From contig CP087212.1 of assembly GCA_020912385.1 (NCBI GenBank), forward strand, positions 2,232,001 through 2,296,000: a DNA stretch of 64,000 bases. Reading direction: 5' to 3'. Shown here piece after piece: positions 1-11,573 of this stretch (within the stretch, counting starts at the first letter, position 1; every line of letters starts with the position of its first letter). Source of the DNA: Neofusicoccum parvum (Eukaryota; Ascomycota; Dothideomycetes; Botryosphaeriales; Botryosphaeriaceae). The position numbers were made by a program, and so were the translations under genes. The notes under the pieces are model-generated. The model did no database searches. It saw only the letters and a program-made list of their open reading frames with translations, and was not told the origin of the DNA.

Positions 1-666
1 CCTCTTCTACTCTCCGCTGCTGTTGCTTTGACGAGCACGATATTCCGCATTACCTGGCGTTGTAGATGTATACCCGGATGGTCTGTTTGGCACGCCATGA
101 TATGTCAAATTGGGCTCGTAGTCTGTCTCAAGCGATGTCAAGAAAACCTCCAAGACTTTTTTTTTGTACAAGTACCTCCCTGCTAGAACTTGGACTAGAT
201 TATGATTTGGTTTCCTACACTTCTGTATCCGAATGAATGCTTCAACTATTTGTAGGCCTGAACAATCCATGCCAGAAAACACGTCTTTGCCAGGAAGGAC
301 GAGCCAAGTCACAACTACAACGAACAAAGTACGCACCAGCGCATCAGACCTAAGCACCCACCACCAACGAAACCCCTCCGGATTAGCGCAACCCCGCGCA
401 TGTGACGTCTCACACTGACCACCGGCCGCACGTACCATGTGTGCTGTACCATTCTGGCAGTGCGACAAGCCATACCCTTGCCCGTAGTAATTTCACTTCG
501 ACGCGTTCGCACGCGTTGTTTACCGCGAACCAGTCATACGTTCTGGCAACAAGCTCAATCGAGTCCGCTAGCAGCAAATCCTACATCCTCAAATGCGCCC
601 CTGAAGAAAACCCAGCGCGTTGGAAGAATTCCATCTCATCAAGAGAGAAGAAAGCGATCACAGACA
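1..666. other. upstream region of the AT-hook gene
   Basis: No convincing gene. A short stretch near 228-247 matches about 20 nt of the foldback repeat at 56.6 kb (core gaatgaatgcttcaact), perhaps a worn fragment. A CRE-like inverted motif (gtgacgtctcac) lies at 402-413, roughly 260 bp before the gene start. Open frames here are antisense or read-in shadows of the downstream low-complexity gene. Confidence 0.4.
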
Positions 667-1836
667 ATGGCCGACGACGACGCAACCACAGTCCTGCAGC
701 AAAAGCGCCCGCGCGGCCGCCCGCGCAAACAAGTCGTTGCCACTCCCGAAGCACCTCCGCCTGCCGCTGCCGCTGCCGCCGTCGCCATCGCCATCGAATC
801 CGTTCCAACGAAAACAGCGGCCAAGAAGAAATCCACGAAGGCGAGCACCAGCAAGAAAACCGCTCCAAAGGAAGTCAAGCCGGACGTCTCAGTCGAGAAG
901 AAACAACCAGCAAAGACGACGACCAAGCGCGCGTCGGCGGCAGCGGCAGATTCGCCGACGATCACACCTCCGAGCTCTGCTCCGCAAGCCGCCGCGCGCC
1001 AGCAGCAAAAAGTCGAGGAAGCTCCCACAACACCAACGACGACCACGACGCGCACAACGCAGAAGCCGCCGCCGCCGCCGCCACAGTCGAAGCCCGCAGC
1101 CTCGAAGATCCTGACCGAGCTCGCCGCGCAGGGCGCCCTCCCGCTCAAGAAGCAGCAGCAGCCCACCCAAGCGCCGGCACACCACCCACAGGAGGAACGC
1201 GAAGCCACCGGCAGCAAGACCGCAGCACCGCGCACCTCCCCCGTCGCGACGTCGCAGGCAGAGCAGGCGCCAGCCGCGCGCGCAGAGCAGCACCGCCTCG
1301 CCACCAGCGATCCCAATCCCACTCCCTCACCACCACCCGCCGCCGCCGCGCCGCAACCACCGCCGCCCGCCGCCCCGCCAACCATCTCCCCTCCCACCAC
1401 CACCACAGCGACGAACCCACCCCCGCCGACCCCAATGGCGCGCGCGCCGCCCCCGCCGCCACCATCCCGCCCGCGCGCCGCCCCGCCACCAGCGCGGCCC
1501 TTCCGGCAGCAGGACTGGAAGCCGGCGGAGCCGCTGCCGGCGAAGTACCGGCCGGCGGCGCGGCGGGTGACGCTGGCGATGGTGGCGGCGCCGATCGCGA
1601 TCGTGACCAGCTGGGTGCTGTACGACAGGCGTGAGTGTCCCCCCAAAAACACCCCCTAGCAAGAGGAAGTTTAGGCTTCGGGCAATGCTGACTCGGCGGT
1701 TCTGGATGCAGTGGTGCTGGGGAACGAGCGGAAGGAGATAGCGCGGTTGGTGCCTGGGTTGAGGGCTGCGGTGGAGGAGACGGAGGGGAAGGGGGGTGAG
1801 GGCGAGGGGGCTTCGACGGCGGAGGGGGGGAGGTGA
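667..1836 (+). CDS. proline-rich protein with N-terminal AT-hook and C-terminal membrane segment
   Basis: The model has two exons (667-1630 and 1712-1836; donor gtgagt, acceptor gcag) and encodes 362 aa. The start is the first ATG in a good context. Residues 13-21 (KRPRGRPRK) are a textbook AT-hook, which binds the minor groove of AT-rich DNA. They are followed by Lys/Ala/Thr-rich, H1-like segments to about residue 95, then a long Pro/Ala/Thr-rich disordered region to about 285. Residues 301-319 are a hydrophobic segment preceded by RPAARR and followed by a short acidic tail. The C-terminal block (PAKYRPAARR, then TM, then LVLGNERKE) looks like the conserved part. I do not recognise a named family. 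The combination suggests a membrane-tethered chromatin protein, but an alternative is a small mitochondrial membrane protein starting at an internal Met near 1435. It converges on the lipase gene. Confidence 0.65.
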
Positions 1837-2375
1837 GTTCATGGAGCTGGTAATGGGATAGAAGAAGAGGTGTATATGCATGCCAGAAACGGGCTTTGCG
1901 GACACAAATGTTTTATAGGCGGCGTTTGGGCATTGGCTAAACATAAGAGGCATCAAGTGTGTCTCCTGCCGAAATCATGGATACGATGGCACGATGGATG
2001 TTGCTCAATGAATAGAATCTTGGATTTAATTTTGTTTGTATCGATTGATTGAACAAACGAAATTTGGACGGTGAAGGCTCGTGTGAGCTTGTGTATCTAC
2101 CATTCTCAATCCAATATTTGCGGCTGCAAAACAATCCGAATCTAAATATTCCTCGCTCTTCAACAAGCGTTTGCTGATGCGATGTATCGATGCATGCTGA
2201 ATGTCGTTGAATTCAAAGCGGCATTCGAAATCTGTGTATCTCCTCCTTCCTCTTCCTCGTAAAGGTGGCGCCAGCTAACTCCTGACAATGCAGTTTGATA
2301 GAGTCTAAGCTCTGATCCAGAAAGTTTTAATCGTTTAAAAGGTATGCTGTGGACAAGGTGTGCATGAAGTGAAAA
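1837..2375. other. convergent intergenic spacer
   Basis: Facing 3' regions of the AT-hook gene (+) and the patatin gene (-). The spacer is AT-richer than its neighbours and no coding signal is seen. Confidence 0.5.
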
Positions 2376-4922
2376 TTACGAAAGGTCGCTCTCGGTCGGG
2401 TAGTCCAGCACCTCCGAAGTCTTCTTGCTTTTTCGCTGCAGACGACTAGGAAGCAATGAGTTGAAGCTCTTCTTTCGTCGCATGAGCATCCCTCTCGTGC
2501 CGCTGATATCGGTGTGCAGGCTGGTTCCGCTTTCTCTACGCCTCCCTTCGTTGGGCCTATTAACACATGCTGGTGGAGTCTCGGCCGGGGTGTTAGTCGA
2601 CTGGGTCGTCTTCGGAGGATGGAACAGCCGCTTGTAGATACGCTCAGGTGAGCTGGGCTGCGTGACGGCGCTAGGCGTTTTGGTCATGGCGAGTTGTGTG
2701 GATGAGGGGCTGCGGAATGTCCGAGAGCCGAGGTTCGGTGTTGCAGGCTGTGAAATCGAGGGAAATAGATGAGGTGGCCAATCCTCCTCGCTGGGGTCAG
2801 GAGGAGAGTCGAGTGTGGAGATGGATGCTTTGTCGTCGTCGCTATCGGACGTAACGAAATCTTCCTCAGTAGCTGATGAGAGGATGTCTTGCATGGGGGG
2901 CTGCAGCAGTGCCGAGTCGCTTGCACGTGGAGCTGTGAAAGTCTGGAATGACGGCTTTGATCTGAGGAACTTCCTTGTCGGTACTTCTAGGTGAAGAGTG
3001 ACTGGACGACGGCCTCGGGGTTCTTGCTCAAGGTCGTTGATGCTCCGTGTGAGGTCATGGCGTTTTCCGACTCTGCCTCTACCTCGGCCTGTTTCGGAGT
3101 GGGAGGAAGACGGCCGTACCAAGTTCTTGCGCAGATCGACCTCGCTTGGACTGAAGACTACGCGAGCTCTCAACTGACGTACGGCATCATCAAGAGCGAG
3201 CTCAATAGCGCAGTGGTTTTGGATTCTGCTCATTTTCGGCCAGGTCGCTCGTTCGCCGCAGATCATCGCTTGCTTCATAAACTCAGGCGTAGGATTACTC
3301 AAAATCCTTGGGAACTGAGAGTATGATATGGCGGGGAAGATTGTAATGTCTCCGGAATAGCGTTGGCTGAGTATGGACCTCGCCTTGGTACAATAATTGG
3401 GGAAGAATCCAAGCTCAGCCATGACGTGCAACCTATGCTGAGCCTCTCCCTTGGCTAGGCTAGCCATGCTGTGGAGCCAACCAGGACCAGCTGCAAAAGC
3501 GGATGCTTGGGACTGAGCCTCAGGTACCGGCGCGCCTTCCTCCTTTTCCAGGAACGGTACGACGTGTGGGTTGACCTGCGATACGATAAAGTGGTTGACG
3601 TTGAACATTTCCGCGAGACGTGTAATGGGTAGGTCGTTGTCGACAGACCCGTCGATCCATCTTTGGGGAGAAGGGTCCCAAGGGATTTGTTCTCCGGTGG
3701 TGGGATCCTTGGCCTGGAGCTGAGCGGCGGAGAAAACCAAGGGAACTGAGCAGGAAGCAGCAACTGCGGACCAGATGATAACGTTGGGAGCGGTGATGTA
3801 GTTGAGTAGTCTAGGCAGCTCAAAGGCACTCGCGCTTGACACTGTGATGCTGAGAATCCTTCGAGTCCGGTTGTAAGCTTCCTGGAAAGTCATGTCGCCC
3901 AGCAGGTTCCGCATGACTTGAATGAGATGCGAAATATCAAATATGGCGCCGTATTTCATGAACCTGGCAGCCTTTGTCAAGATGCCGCCCTCGCCTTCCT
4001 TCTCAAAGACATCCAGATCACCGTAGCAGAACTCTTCCATGATCGCCGGCATTTCCGCGTCCGTGCGCGTGCAGAGCACCGCGCAGACAATGCTACCTGC
4101 CGAGGCTCCCGAAATGATCCTAGGAAGCAGGTTCGTTTCCCAGAGTGTTTTGATGACCCCGATGTGGTTCATGCCGAACGTGCCACCTCCTGAGAGCAAC
4201 AGAGCGCTGCGGCCAAACGACTGGCGAGTAGCGAGAAGTTGCTCCAGCACAACGCGCGGATCCAGGCCTTCCTCTCTTTGCTTCGACGAAATATCAAGCA
4301 GCGCAGTCAGAGTCTGCTTAGCCGACTCAATGTAGCGCTCAATCAGAGCCTTTGTCCCCACGTGCGAGTGCTTGTACAAGCGTAGATGGCCCATGCCTCC
4401 GAGGCCGCGGGTCAGGGAGGTTCGGATGAGGAAGAGCATGCGCTGGACGTCGCAATTGATGCGGGCGTCGTCCAGCTGCTTTAGCCGGGCCTCAACCAGC
4501 TCGTAGTCGTACTCAGACGACTCGCGCTCCTGCTTCCAGGCATTGTTTCCCTCCAATTCGTCCAGCTCGGCGGCGGCGCGGTGCCAGTCGTTGTAGTTCT
4601 CGGCCTGTTGCAGACGCACACGGTCAGTCTCAGCGTCTCTCCGCCGGGCGCGGGCTCTCGGGCTCACATTCTGCAGGCGCAGGTACAGGATCTGCTTCCG
4701 GCTCCCGTCCTCCAGCTCCGGGGCATTGCAGTGGTGCTCGACGCCGCCCAGGCCGCCCACGAAGTCCTCGATGGCGGCGGCAGGGTCCCTGACCAGCCTG
4801 ACCAGCGGCGACAGCAGGCCTGGGGTTTTGGCGGCGGGACTCAGTCCGCTTCGGGCCGTCTGGTCGTCGTGGGGGGCATGCTGGCAGCGGCGGGAGAGGA
4901 GGGCGTCGTGGAGGAAGGACAT
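2376..4922 (-). CDS. patatin-like triacylglycerol lipase (Tgl3/4/5 type)
   Basis: Single-exon gene of 848 aa. I place the start at the ATG at 4922 (MSFLHDALLSRR) because no earlier in-frame ATG is seen. Residues about 55-235 match the DUF3336 region that precedes patatin domains in fungal lipid-droplet lipases. The patatin core follows: an oxyanion loop SGGGTFGMNHIG, the nucleophile elbow GASAGS with Ser about 274, and the catalytic Asp in WIDGSVDNDLP at about 424. Ser and Asp are both present, so it should be active. In yeast, Tgl3, Tgl4 and Tgl5 hydrolyse stored triacylglycerol on lipid droplets and have lysophospholipid acyltransferase activity. The C-terminal 250 residues are Ser/Pro-rich and probably a disordered regulatory (phosphorylated) tail. 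Function is inferred from family; which paralogue it is cannot be told here. Confidence 0.93.
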   Translation of the reverse strand: MSFLHDALLSRRCQHAPHDDQTARSGLSPAAKTPGLLSPLVRLVRDPAAAIEDFVGGLGGVEHHCNAPELEDGSRKQILYLRLQNVSPRARARRRDAETDRVRLQQAENYNDWHRAAAELDELEGNNAWKQERESSEYDYELVEARLKQLDDARINCDVQRMLFLIRTSLTRGLGGMGHLRLYKHSHVGTKALIERYIESAKQTLTALLDISSKQREEGLDPRVVLEQLLATRQSFGRSALLLSGGGTFGMNHIGVIKTLWETNLLPRIISGASAGSIVCAVLCTRTDAEMPAIMEEFCYGDLDVFEKEGEGGILTKAARFMKYGAIFDISHLIQVMRNLLGDMTFQEAYNRTRRILSITVSSASAFELPRLLNYITAPNVIIWSAVAASCSVPLVFSAAQLQAKDPTTGEQIPWDPSPQRWIDGSVDNDLPITRLAEMFNVNHFIVSQVNPHVVPFLEKEEGAPVPEAQSQASAFAAGPGWLHSMASLAKGEAQHRLHVMAELGFFPNYCTKARSILSQRYSGDITIFPAISYSQFPRILSNPTPEFMKQAMICGERATWPKMSRIQNHCAIELALDDAVRQLRARVVFSPSEVDLRKNLVRPSSSHSETGRGRGRVGKRHDLTRSINDLEQEPRGRRPVTLHLEVPTRKFLRSKPSFQTFTAPRASDSALLQPPMQDILSSATEEDFVTSDSDDDKASISTLDSPPDPSEEDWPPHLFPSISQPATPNLGSRTFRSPSSTQLAMTKTPSAVTQPSSPERIYKRLFHPPKTTQSTNTPAETPPACVNRPNEGRRRESGTSLHTDISGTRGMLMRRKKSFNSLLPSRLQRKSKKTSEVLDYPTESDLS

Positions 4923-7900
4923 GGGCGCACCAGAGCCATAAGCGTGACGGCGCACTCAGCTTCACTCGGCGGTTCTGGAGGACTCGCGGGGAGTGTGGGG
5001 TGCAGAATGCGGAGTGCGGAGTGCGGAGGGCGGAGGGCGGAGCGGTGTTTACGAGTATTTGTGCCGAATAGAATCAAAGGGAGGTGCGGTGACGCCTGCC
5101 GGCGGGTGAAAGGCCGAGGGCGGGCCTAGCGGGGGTCACGCGTCGCTTTCAAGGGCGAGGACGACGTCCACGGCGCGCGTGAGACGCAGCGAGGTGGCAG
5201 GCGTGTACACTAAATCAGCGATGCGCTACGCGAAGAGATCTGTCATACGCCATGCGCTGACCAGCTGAGACAGCGAGCCCACCAGCGCCCGCGCCAGGGA
5301 TGCTGTCCACGCCCAGCTCGCGCGTCATCGACACACCCGCGACCGCCCAGCAGCTGCTGCCCAGCCCGCTGGATACGCAGCACCCGTCCATTTGCTCGTC
5401 CCGCCCGCTGCCACCGGCCAGCGCCCCACGCCGCCTGCATTAGGGCTTTCCCGCCGGCATGGGCTGCGATCAGGAACCGGTAACGCACTGCCCGGCGCAA
5501 GCACCCTCTCCTCCACGCGTGTGACGGCAGCGCAAGGGTGGCTGCACGATCCCAGCCCAGCGCCCACCGGCATGTGAGAGATCCAGCCCGCAGCCGCCCT
5601 CCCCACCGCGGGGCTCCAGGCTTATCGCAGCAGCAGCGCTGCGCCCAAACGCCAATCAGCCCGCAAAGGCCCCTACAACCTGCTACTACATCCTTCGCAT
5701 CTCGCTATTTTGCGTCGCACAGCATCCACCTGGACTTGCAGTCACCAGGCCAAGGCCGGGGCCGCTCTTATCAGCGCCGCTGCTCTCAGATGGGCGCGCG
5801 CGCGCTAAAAATGGCCGCAACTGCTGCACTGCTCATCATCCGCGCCCTCCCGCCGCAGGCTCGCAGCGCCAAATTGCCTAATGCGGAGCGGAGTGGTGTG
5901 GTGGATGGAGCCGCCGCCGCTCCAAAGGTGTGCGGCCGCGAGTCATCTGCGAGCCTTTTGTACTCCACCTCTGCCTGTCCTGTCCCACCAGCAGAAATTT
6001 CATGTGAGAATCTCGCGCCCTCGCGACCTCCCCTTCCTGGACCCGCCTGCGATGCAAAAGGCAGCTGGCAGCCAAGCCTGCCGCGAACAGGTGTCACCGC
6101 TCACCGCCGCCCATCCCCACAGCTCCAACGCGCTTTTCAGCGCCTCTCCTCCTTACAATTCCTCTCGACGAAGCTTTACGACGCCGAGGAGAGCTCCTCC
6201 ATTCAGGAATGCTCCACCACCTCCACCGCGCCTGATGGCGTGGCCCTTCACATGTCGGCACCGCAGACCTCAGGCGACTTCCAATCCCTTCTGAATCGGC
6301 ATGCAGTGCTTTTGGCACCATCTCCGCCCCAACAAGTCTGTTGAGTCAGAGTTCCTGTTTCCTTGACTTTCTGTTTTTCCTTGCTTGCAGTGGCCTTTTC
6401 CTGCCGCAATCGGCCGTCGAAACATGTGCTTCAGCCCTATCGCACCAATGCCCGGACGCCAGGGGCGTCACGCCAGAAAGTCTCAACCCTCATTGCTCCA
6501 TCCTTATCAGAAGCTGATAAAGACGCACTGCTGGCACCAGATCACTGGCTGTGCGCCTGCTTTCTGTGGGCATTTCCTGCAACTAGACCCCTTGCCGACG
6601 GCCGGCTTCCGCGCGTTCCTGGCCATCTGGTAGGGCAGAACACGTTCCTCGGTCTCGACCTGGCTGATGGCGCGACCCGAATGGTTGCGACCGAAAATTC
6701 ATCATCTTGCTATACCGCACCTGCATTGCCGGATCTTCATCCGGCAGCATCCGCACGTTCCTGGCGGCGTGCAACGTCAATTCCGCCTGTTCTCCGAGCC
6801 GTCCCTCTCAGCAGCATTGAGCCAAATCCCGGCATGCCAGGAAATGTGTCGGACCTATCCAGCATCGTTCCGACCCCAGAGAAAAGTCTGCTCGACAAGC
6901 TTTTCCCGAGCGCATCAAGCACGCATGCTTGCCCAGAGCTGAGAATTGGAGCAACGAACAGTAGGCGCAGGGAAAAAACCTCTTCAGATTTCCGGATGTC
7001 CAAGATCAACTGACATGCACATTAACTATCGGTGAATGCTCTATCGACAGGGCTTCTTTAACTAATCGCAAAAAAAGAAATACTTGCGATGATCCATTCG
7101 TTGAGCGGTCAACCTATCATGACCAATTACCCCTCCGATATCGTATGACCTGCTACGTCGCCCTCTGTTGCGAACAAAGACTGCATCAGACAGCAATCTT
7201 CAGCTGATGATCCTTGAAGGAAAAGCGGGCCAACTTGGAATCATTACTGATCATTGGCCGCGGAAAGCACAATGGTCTTCCGTATGCTTCTCGGCCCATC
7301 TCTCGCTACTTCTTCTCAATAGGTGCCGAGGAGTCGGTCCCACAATTGATGATGAACTGCAGTTTCAGAGTCGACCCAAGCCGAATGTGTAACTATCGAG
7401 AAAGTTCCACGCGGTTAAACGAGCTCATCGGCGTCCCGAGTCCCCCGATGATATCAACGAGATATCGCATCATTTGTCAAATTTCTAGTGAAATTATTAG
7501 AGATTGAGATGTTTCATCTGATCTTCTACTGCCTATTGCCACGTCTCATTCAACACGCCATTTTCCATCATACAAATGAAAATCGACGAGGATGCAAGTT
7601 GCCACAAGAGCTCGTGATGCTAGCTTATCTGAGTCATTACAATTGCGAGCCACTCTTATCTCGAACATGCTGGTGATCATTTTCCATAGTTCTGTCAGAC
7701 GGCTGTGTGTTGTACTTTTTCAACATTCTTCTTGGAAGCGGAGACTTGCCCCGTTAAGCTGAAACTGCCGAGAATCACTACTGTAGCTCTCGTGGCCACT
7801 ATCCTATCGCGTGGCGTACGTGGTGTCGGTACTACGGAACGCCAAATCTTTCTGGAACCTCCACTTGACCGGTAAGCCACGGTTCACGGTGGATCCGCGA

Positions 7901-9376
7901 GAACCAATGGCTCTGCGGCGCATCTTATCTTGAATGGACCAAGCGCGGTCTTTTCACATTGCAGTCATTGGCCGTCGATTGATTTTGCGATCCTCCTCAG
8001 GAAGATCACCACCACGTCGTTCTTAGCTGGTATCTACACAAGGGTCACAGTCGATTGCCAGTGCACACCGTCCTCGATCCCTACCTACGCGTGTGGAAGT
8101 AGCGGCATCGGTCCGCGTGGTTTTGGGGCCGTTCTAGAGCCCTTATGTGGCTTCAATTTCGGCAATCCCGTAAACGCCACCGAGTCTCTCTTTGCCGTTG
8201 GGCCGTAGCAACCCTTCGCATCCAGGGAACAAGCGTAGCCTTCTCAGGGCTGACCGCCGCTTTCCCGGAACGGCGTAGACCATGGCGCGTCCCAGAAATC
8301 TCGCCCCGGAAACGCGCCTCAAGCAATTACTCGAGGGAAAGGCAACGTAAAATTCACCCACGCATTGTGTTGACCCAATATGCGCCGAGTTTCTCGATAT
8401 GATTTCATTGGGGACAGCGGCACTGAGGAGAGCTAACACGCTGTAGAGCAATTTAGGTCGATACGTGGTCCATTAGTGCTGCTATTCGATACTGCATCAT
8501 TGGCAAACATGCTCTGCATGGAGCAGACTACGGTTTAGGCCATTCTCAATAGCCTTTCATCTATTATTGATCTTCTTGTTACTTTTTACGATCCTATCCG
8601 GTTGATCCACCGTTCTTTTTGTCACTGTTGTTAAGTCCAAGCCGCTTTGAAGACAGTTTTTTCCTGATAGACCAGGGTTTTTTGGCACGAAGAATTGTTC
8701 TGCCACTGTCTTCTTGTGATACCTCACAGCCTCAGAGGAGACCTATGTTACATCCGTGTGCCTGATACATTCGCGTAATCTATCGGAGGAGACAGAATAT
8801 TGAGCGCTATCCCAGTCCATGTCCGACATCCCTGTTGACGCTATGCGAGCCACCTTTAGTAGGCCGAGACGGGTGGGGATGCCCTTGTGAACAGTGAGGG
8901 TATGAGAGTTTCTTAATAAGCACGTTCTCTATTAGTTTGAGGCCAAAATTTTTCTTGGCTCGTCCTTTGAATGCGACTTCATCATTTTTTTGTCTCGGTA
9001 AGTTCTGTATTTTCTATTTAGAGACTTTTGGCCGCTTATTCAATGGAACTTTAGACCAATCATCTCGAGAACCGTGCTCACTCAACGTTCCTATATGGTG
9101 CCTGGCGCTTCATTCTTAAGGACCGCTCAATCGTGGGAACGCCGTTGCGAATAGCCAATGATGATAAGAGGAAGAGACCAAGTGGCGGGAAGAACTTTTA
9201 TACGTAAAGCTTAGTTTCAATTTCCATGGAAATAACTCTCCGTGTCTACATGGAAATATCCTCCTCTCACGCTCAGAAATCTTGCACGGATCCTCACTTG
9301 CCTAGAATCCTACGATAGTTCCAGTGTGAAGAGACATTAAGAGGAATATCTATACACTCCGACAACCCCATTCCAC
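4923..9376. other. long gene-poor region
   Basis: About 4.4 kb between the lipase start and the 3' end of the rhodopsin-domain gene. The part to about 6.9 kb is GC-rich and holds open frames without ATG starts or recognisable motifs. From about 7.0 to 9.36 kb the DNA is visibly AT-richer, with many short stops in all frames, as in decayed sequence. I see no transposase, tRNA or 5S RNA motif. Promoter elements of the lipase must lie in the first few hundred bases. Confidence 0.45.
5009..5043. repeat. 7-bp tandem repeat upstream of the lipase
   Basis: Five adjacent copies of a 7-mer, GCGGAGN (last base t, t, g, g, c), about 90 bp upstream of the lipase start codon. It is purine-rich on the + strand. 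Confidence 0.8.
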
Positions 9377-11573
9377 CTACGCAACCGGCCACTCACCCCC
9401 CTCCACCCCCCTCGCCCCCCTCCCCACATCCACCCCCAACCCCAACCCCATCCCCACGCCCGCATCCCTCTCCAACTCGGCCCCCACGCCCTCAAACTCG
9501 CCACAAACCCCCTCCGCCCCGCACACCGTGCTGCTCCTCGCCTCGCTCGCCGGCGACGCCCCCACATCCTTGACGATGCACACCTCGCTCCCGGCATCTT
9601 CCTCGCTCACCCGCGCCTTGATCCCGCCCCGCGCCCCCGCCGCCGCCGCCGTCGACCCGCTGATCCCCGGCGACGCCTCCTCCTCCCGCGCCCCGCCGCC
9701 GCCCGCGCTGCCGAAAAACCCCCGGCTGGCACCCCCGTCGCCGCTGGCCCCCAGCTCGATGTCCCCGCCGCCGCCGTCGCCCGTCCGCCGGCCGCGCATG
9801 CGCGAGCCGAGCACGCGGGTTGAGATCCTGCCGATGGTCTTGGCGCTGGGGGGGCGGGCGGGGGTGGGGGACCAGCGGGGAGGGGCGGGGGCGGCGGTGC
9901 GGAGGTGGTGGATTGAGGGGGGGCGGGGCGGGGCGTCTGTGGCGTTGTTGTTGTTGTTCGCGTTGTTGTCGGTGGAGGAGGAGGAGAAGAAGGCGGGCCA
10001 GAGGCGGGAGAGGAAGGGTTTGAGGACGGGGACGCAGGCGCAGGTGATGGCGAAGGTGAGCTCGACTTGGCTGTGGGTTGGTGTTGGTTGGTTGGTTTGC
10101 TCTTTTTCTTGTTGTTTCTGGGGTGGGGCGGGAGACTCACGTCCATATCGCTACGGGAGTCCAGTACCACGTCACGTCTCCGTAGCGGGGTTGGCGGACG
10201 AGGTTGGTGATGGGCCAGATGCGGAGGATGGACACGATGCAGGATCTGTTGAGAGGAGAAAGAAACCATCAATGTTTGTTGTTCCTCGTCAGCTACGACG
10301 CTTTCGTGGTGCAGAAAGGGGTGTGAGGGACGGGATGGATGTCGACTTACGCAGAACCGAGAGCGAAAACAAAGGTGACTTGCATCTTCCGCTTGCGGTT
10401 GAGGTTGAGGTTCCAAACGAGAGGAATGGGTAGGCTGAGGATCAGGAGATCATCTGAACGAGTCAGAATAACCCGGCGGCGGCGCTGGGCTTTGGGCGTT
10501 TGGAGGAGGCGTGGATGCCTTGATCGAGGAAGGACGGATGGTTTCGGAGCAAGATCAGTAGAAAAGAACTGGCTTACTGATGCAGTGGAATACGGGGATG
10601 GATAGCAGGCTCTTTGGACTGATGCATTTGCGATGGGTGATGTGTAGGTCCCTGGTGTGGGAAACGAAGTCAGTTTAGTATTCCTCTGTATCAGGAGGAC
10701 GTCGTGGAGTCGGAATTGAGGGAATTGCACGCACCATTGCGCATCCGGCGGCCTGCACGCCAGGAAGCTCAGCACGATTGCCGTAATAGTGTGCGTGGCT
10801 GTGTAGATCATGACGAACCACCAGCGCTTGTAGAAGCGCTCGACGTCGAAGACGCGCCGGTACAGCAGCAGCAGCGACAGCTTGACGAAGAACATGGACG
10901 TAGTGTAGAAAACGGCCGCCAGCACGCGGCCGAGGAGGTAGTACGGTGAGAAGTCGGCGAGGCTGATGTTCCAGACGTGTTTTCCAAGGCCGTACTTGAG
11001 CATTATCTAGCGTCGGCGTGAAAGTCTGAGGTCAGTTACATGGATGTGCTTGGCCAGTCGGGGTTGGTGGTGGTTGGAAGCCACGAAGGGAGTGGAGTGG
11101 GTACCTCGAGAGTGGCTACGAGAAGCGCCCAGAAGAAAAGGGCAACGAGCAGTGCATCTGGTGAGGAGTCAGTAAAGTGAATTCAAGCCGAGCTTGAAGG
11201 GGACTGAGGCAGCTCAAAGGAAAGAAAGTTGATTGGTCTAGATGAGAAAAACAAAAGGAAAGAGCCTCGGGAGGCATGAAACAAAAACCAAAGCACAGTG
11301 GAAATGATCCCAGCAAAAGCAGTTCAGACGGGCAGGAAGAAAAAAGAGACAGAAAGAAGAGACCTCACAATCATCGCCTCCCAACCCTCTCACGATATGC
11401 ATCCGGGTATAGAACCTCAACCCCACGGTCAAAACGACAAAAACGCCGCACACAATATTCGAAGCGGTGACACGGTAGCCGAGCGACGGCGGGTCGACGA
11501 GGTTGCTCGTCTGGCCCTCCGGTGCCCTGCCCGCCGGGGTCGTCGCCCAGTCCACGGAGCCGATCCACGACAT
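9377..11573 (-). CDS. fungal rhodopsin-domain (PTH11-like) integral membrane protein
   Basis: Seven exons: 11573-11369, 11157-11105, 11006-10735, 10651-10578, 10453-10351, 10245-10141, 10070-9377, giving 501 aa in one frame. The N-terminal two-thirds carry about seven transmembrane helices with the family's landmarks: LGGDD after TM2, SMFFVKLSLLLLYRRVF in the middle, the LACRPPDAQW cysteine loop, a CIS(P)KSL segment, and a last helix TQVELTFAITCACVPVLKPFL. Proteins of this family sit in the plasma membrane; some, such as Pth11 of the rice-blast fungus, act as surface sensors upstream of G proteins. The cytoplasmic tail of about 200 residues is low complexity (Asn, Pro, Gly), and no CFEM cysteine domain precedes the helices. 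Ligand is unknown. Confidence 0.9.

Noticed and set aside
639..1652. 337-codon antisense frame over the AT-hook gene
   Set aside because: Low-complexity Gly/Ala/Val mirror of a Pro/Ala/Thr-rich coding strand.
2327..2566. Extra small frame overlapping the 3' end of the lipase
   Set aside because: Out of frame with the clear lipase coding sequence that covers it.
5538..6344. Long plus-strand open frame (in-frame ATG at 5790) with a hydrophobic start
   Set aside because: No family resemblance, amino-acid usage like random GC-rich DNA, a competing frame of similar length on the opposite strand, and no splice or promoter support.
6363..7013. 216-codon plus-strand open frame
   Set aside because: Begins at TTG; first ATG is deep inside, and the composition is random-like.
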